Assembly (NCBI GenBank): GCA_003484585.1
Contig: DNBZ01000216.1
Span: 1-5,633, forward strand
DNA from: Bacteroidota bacterium
GTDB lineage: Bacteria > Bacteroidota > Bacteroidia > NS11-12g > UBA9320
Length of the DNA stretch: 5,633 nt
Direction of reading: 5' to 3'
Under the pieces are notes generated by a model. That model searched no databases and had not been told where the DNA came from. It saw only the letters and a program-made list of their open reading frames with translations. The position numbers and the translations under genes are program-made. Of this stretch, positions 5,525 through 5,633 are shown in pieces (the first letter of the stretch is position 1; each line of letters starts with the position of its first letter).

Positions 5525-5532
5525 CGAATATA
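5525..5532 (-). promoter_or_regulatory. Possible -7 element TATATTCG before ppx
   Basis: TATATTCG on the minus strand is one base from TAnnTTTG and lies 10 bp before the TTG start. Transcription would then begin only a few bases before the start codon, which also argues against any start further upstream. No -33 TTG is evident; an A-run lies just upstream. Confidence 0.38.
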
Positions 5533-5564
5533 ATTTTTTTGTGCTGTAGAATAATAGAGGTTGC

Positions 5565-5572
5565 TATATTTG
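5565..5572 (+). promoter_or_regulatory. -7 element TATATTTG for the right-edge gene
   Basis: TATATTTG is an exact TAnnTTTG match and is followed by GCAGCCCC. A TTTG lies about 23 bp upstream (ending at 5541), slightly further than the usual 19-21 bp spacing. The predicted transcription start is near 5577, giving a leader of about 48 nt before the ATG at 5626. It shares a 111-bp intergenic region with the oppositely directed ppx promoter. Confidence 0.55.
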
Positions 5573-5575
5573 CAG

Positions 5576-5587
5576 CCCCGAAAGGGG
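5576..5587 (+). other. GC-rich hairpin with GNRA tetraloop at the predicted 5' end of the leader
   Basis: CCCC-GAAA-GGGG forms a 4-bp all-G-C stem closed by a GAAA tetraloop, a very stable small fold. It begins at about the position where transcription from the TATATTTG element should start, so it may cap the messenger's 5' end. The exact start site decides whether the whole stem is transcribed. A terminator is unlikely, because no T-run follows on the plus strand. Confidence 0.45.
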
Positions 5588-5625
5588 GAAAGTAGAAAGA
5601 TAACTACTAAAATAAATATCTAAAT

Positions 5626-5633
5626 ATGGCTTC
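5626..5633 (+). CDS. Start of a plus-strand gene cut by the right edge
   Basis: Only ATG GCT TC is visible (Met-Ala-...). The call rests on context: an exact -7 element, a structured leader, an A/T-rich stretch just before the ATG as is usual for Bacteroidota starts, and divergence from ppx. The product cannot be told from eight bases. Confidence 0.45.

Noticed and set aside
1..5633. tRNA, rRNA, insertion sequences, attachment sites, known riboswitches
   Set aside because: I looked in the intergenic stretches on both strands and saw no cloverleaf, transposase, terminal repeat or recognisable riboswitch core.

Overview
The window looks like chromosomal DNA from a member of the Bacteroidota (Flavobacteriia, Cytophagia or Saprospiria type; I cannot name the genus). 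Three things suggest this. There are no Shine-Dalgarno sequences in front of the genes. Most genes have a TAnnTTTG-like or TAnnTTCG-like -7 element close to the start codon. The proteins, such as a short single-module Ppx/GppA and an ACMSD-like amidohydrolase, read like Bacteroidota versions. Base composition is moderately AT-rich (about 40% GC by eye), with clear use of CTA (Leu), ATA (Ile), GTA, AGT and AGA codons.

Layout, left to right. Positions 1-556 (minus) hold the N-terminal half of a D-alanine--D-alanine ligase cut by the left edge. Positions 629-1693 (minus) hold an amidohydrolase of the aminocarboxymuconate-semialdehyde decarboxylase (ACMSD) type with a complete metal site. Positions 1766-2623 (minus) hold a patatin-like serine acylhydrolase with an intact Ser-Asp dyad. 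Positions 2713-3813 (minus, GTG start) hold an unrecognised 366-residue protein with a long helical middle and a possible helix-turn-helix C-terminus. An AT-rich 191-bp divergent intergenic region follows. Positions 4005-4436 (plus) hold a small basic orphan protein. Positions 4621-5514 (minus, TTG start) hold an exopolyphosphatase/GppA-family phosphatase. At the right edge a plus-strand gene is just starting at 5626, behind a good promoter and a GC-rich hairpin.

The minus-strand genes lie in the same direction but are separated by 72-89 bp, and each has its own -7-like element 10-19 bp before the start codon. They therefore look individually transcribed with very short leaders rather than forming one tight operon. 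Their roles (cell-wall precursor synthesis, possible tryptophan/3-hydroxyanthranilate breakdown, lipid hydrolysis, polyphosphate or ppGpp metabolism) do not form one pathway, and most of the window reads as ordinary housekeeping chromosome.

The least explained part is 3803-4617. The small orphan gene is flanked on both sides by clusters of the pentamer TTAAG (11 copies on either strand in 198 bp before it, 3 in 48 bp after it). The upstream side also has overlapping 10-bp palindromes and a perfect 10+10 bp dyad. This region is shared with a divergently transcribed protein whose C-terminus may bind DNA. A regulator acting on this repeat array is an inference and has not been demonstrated.
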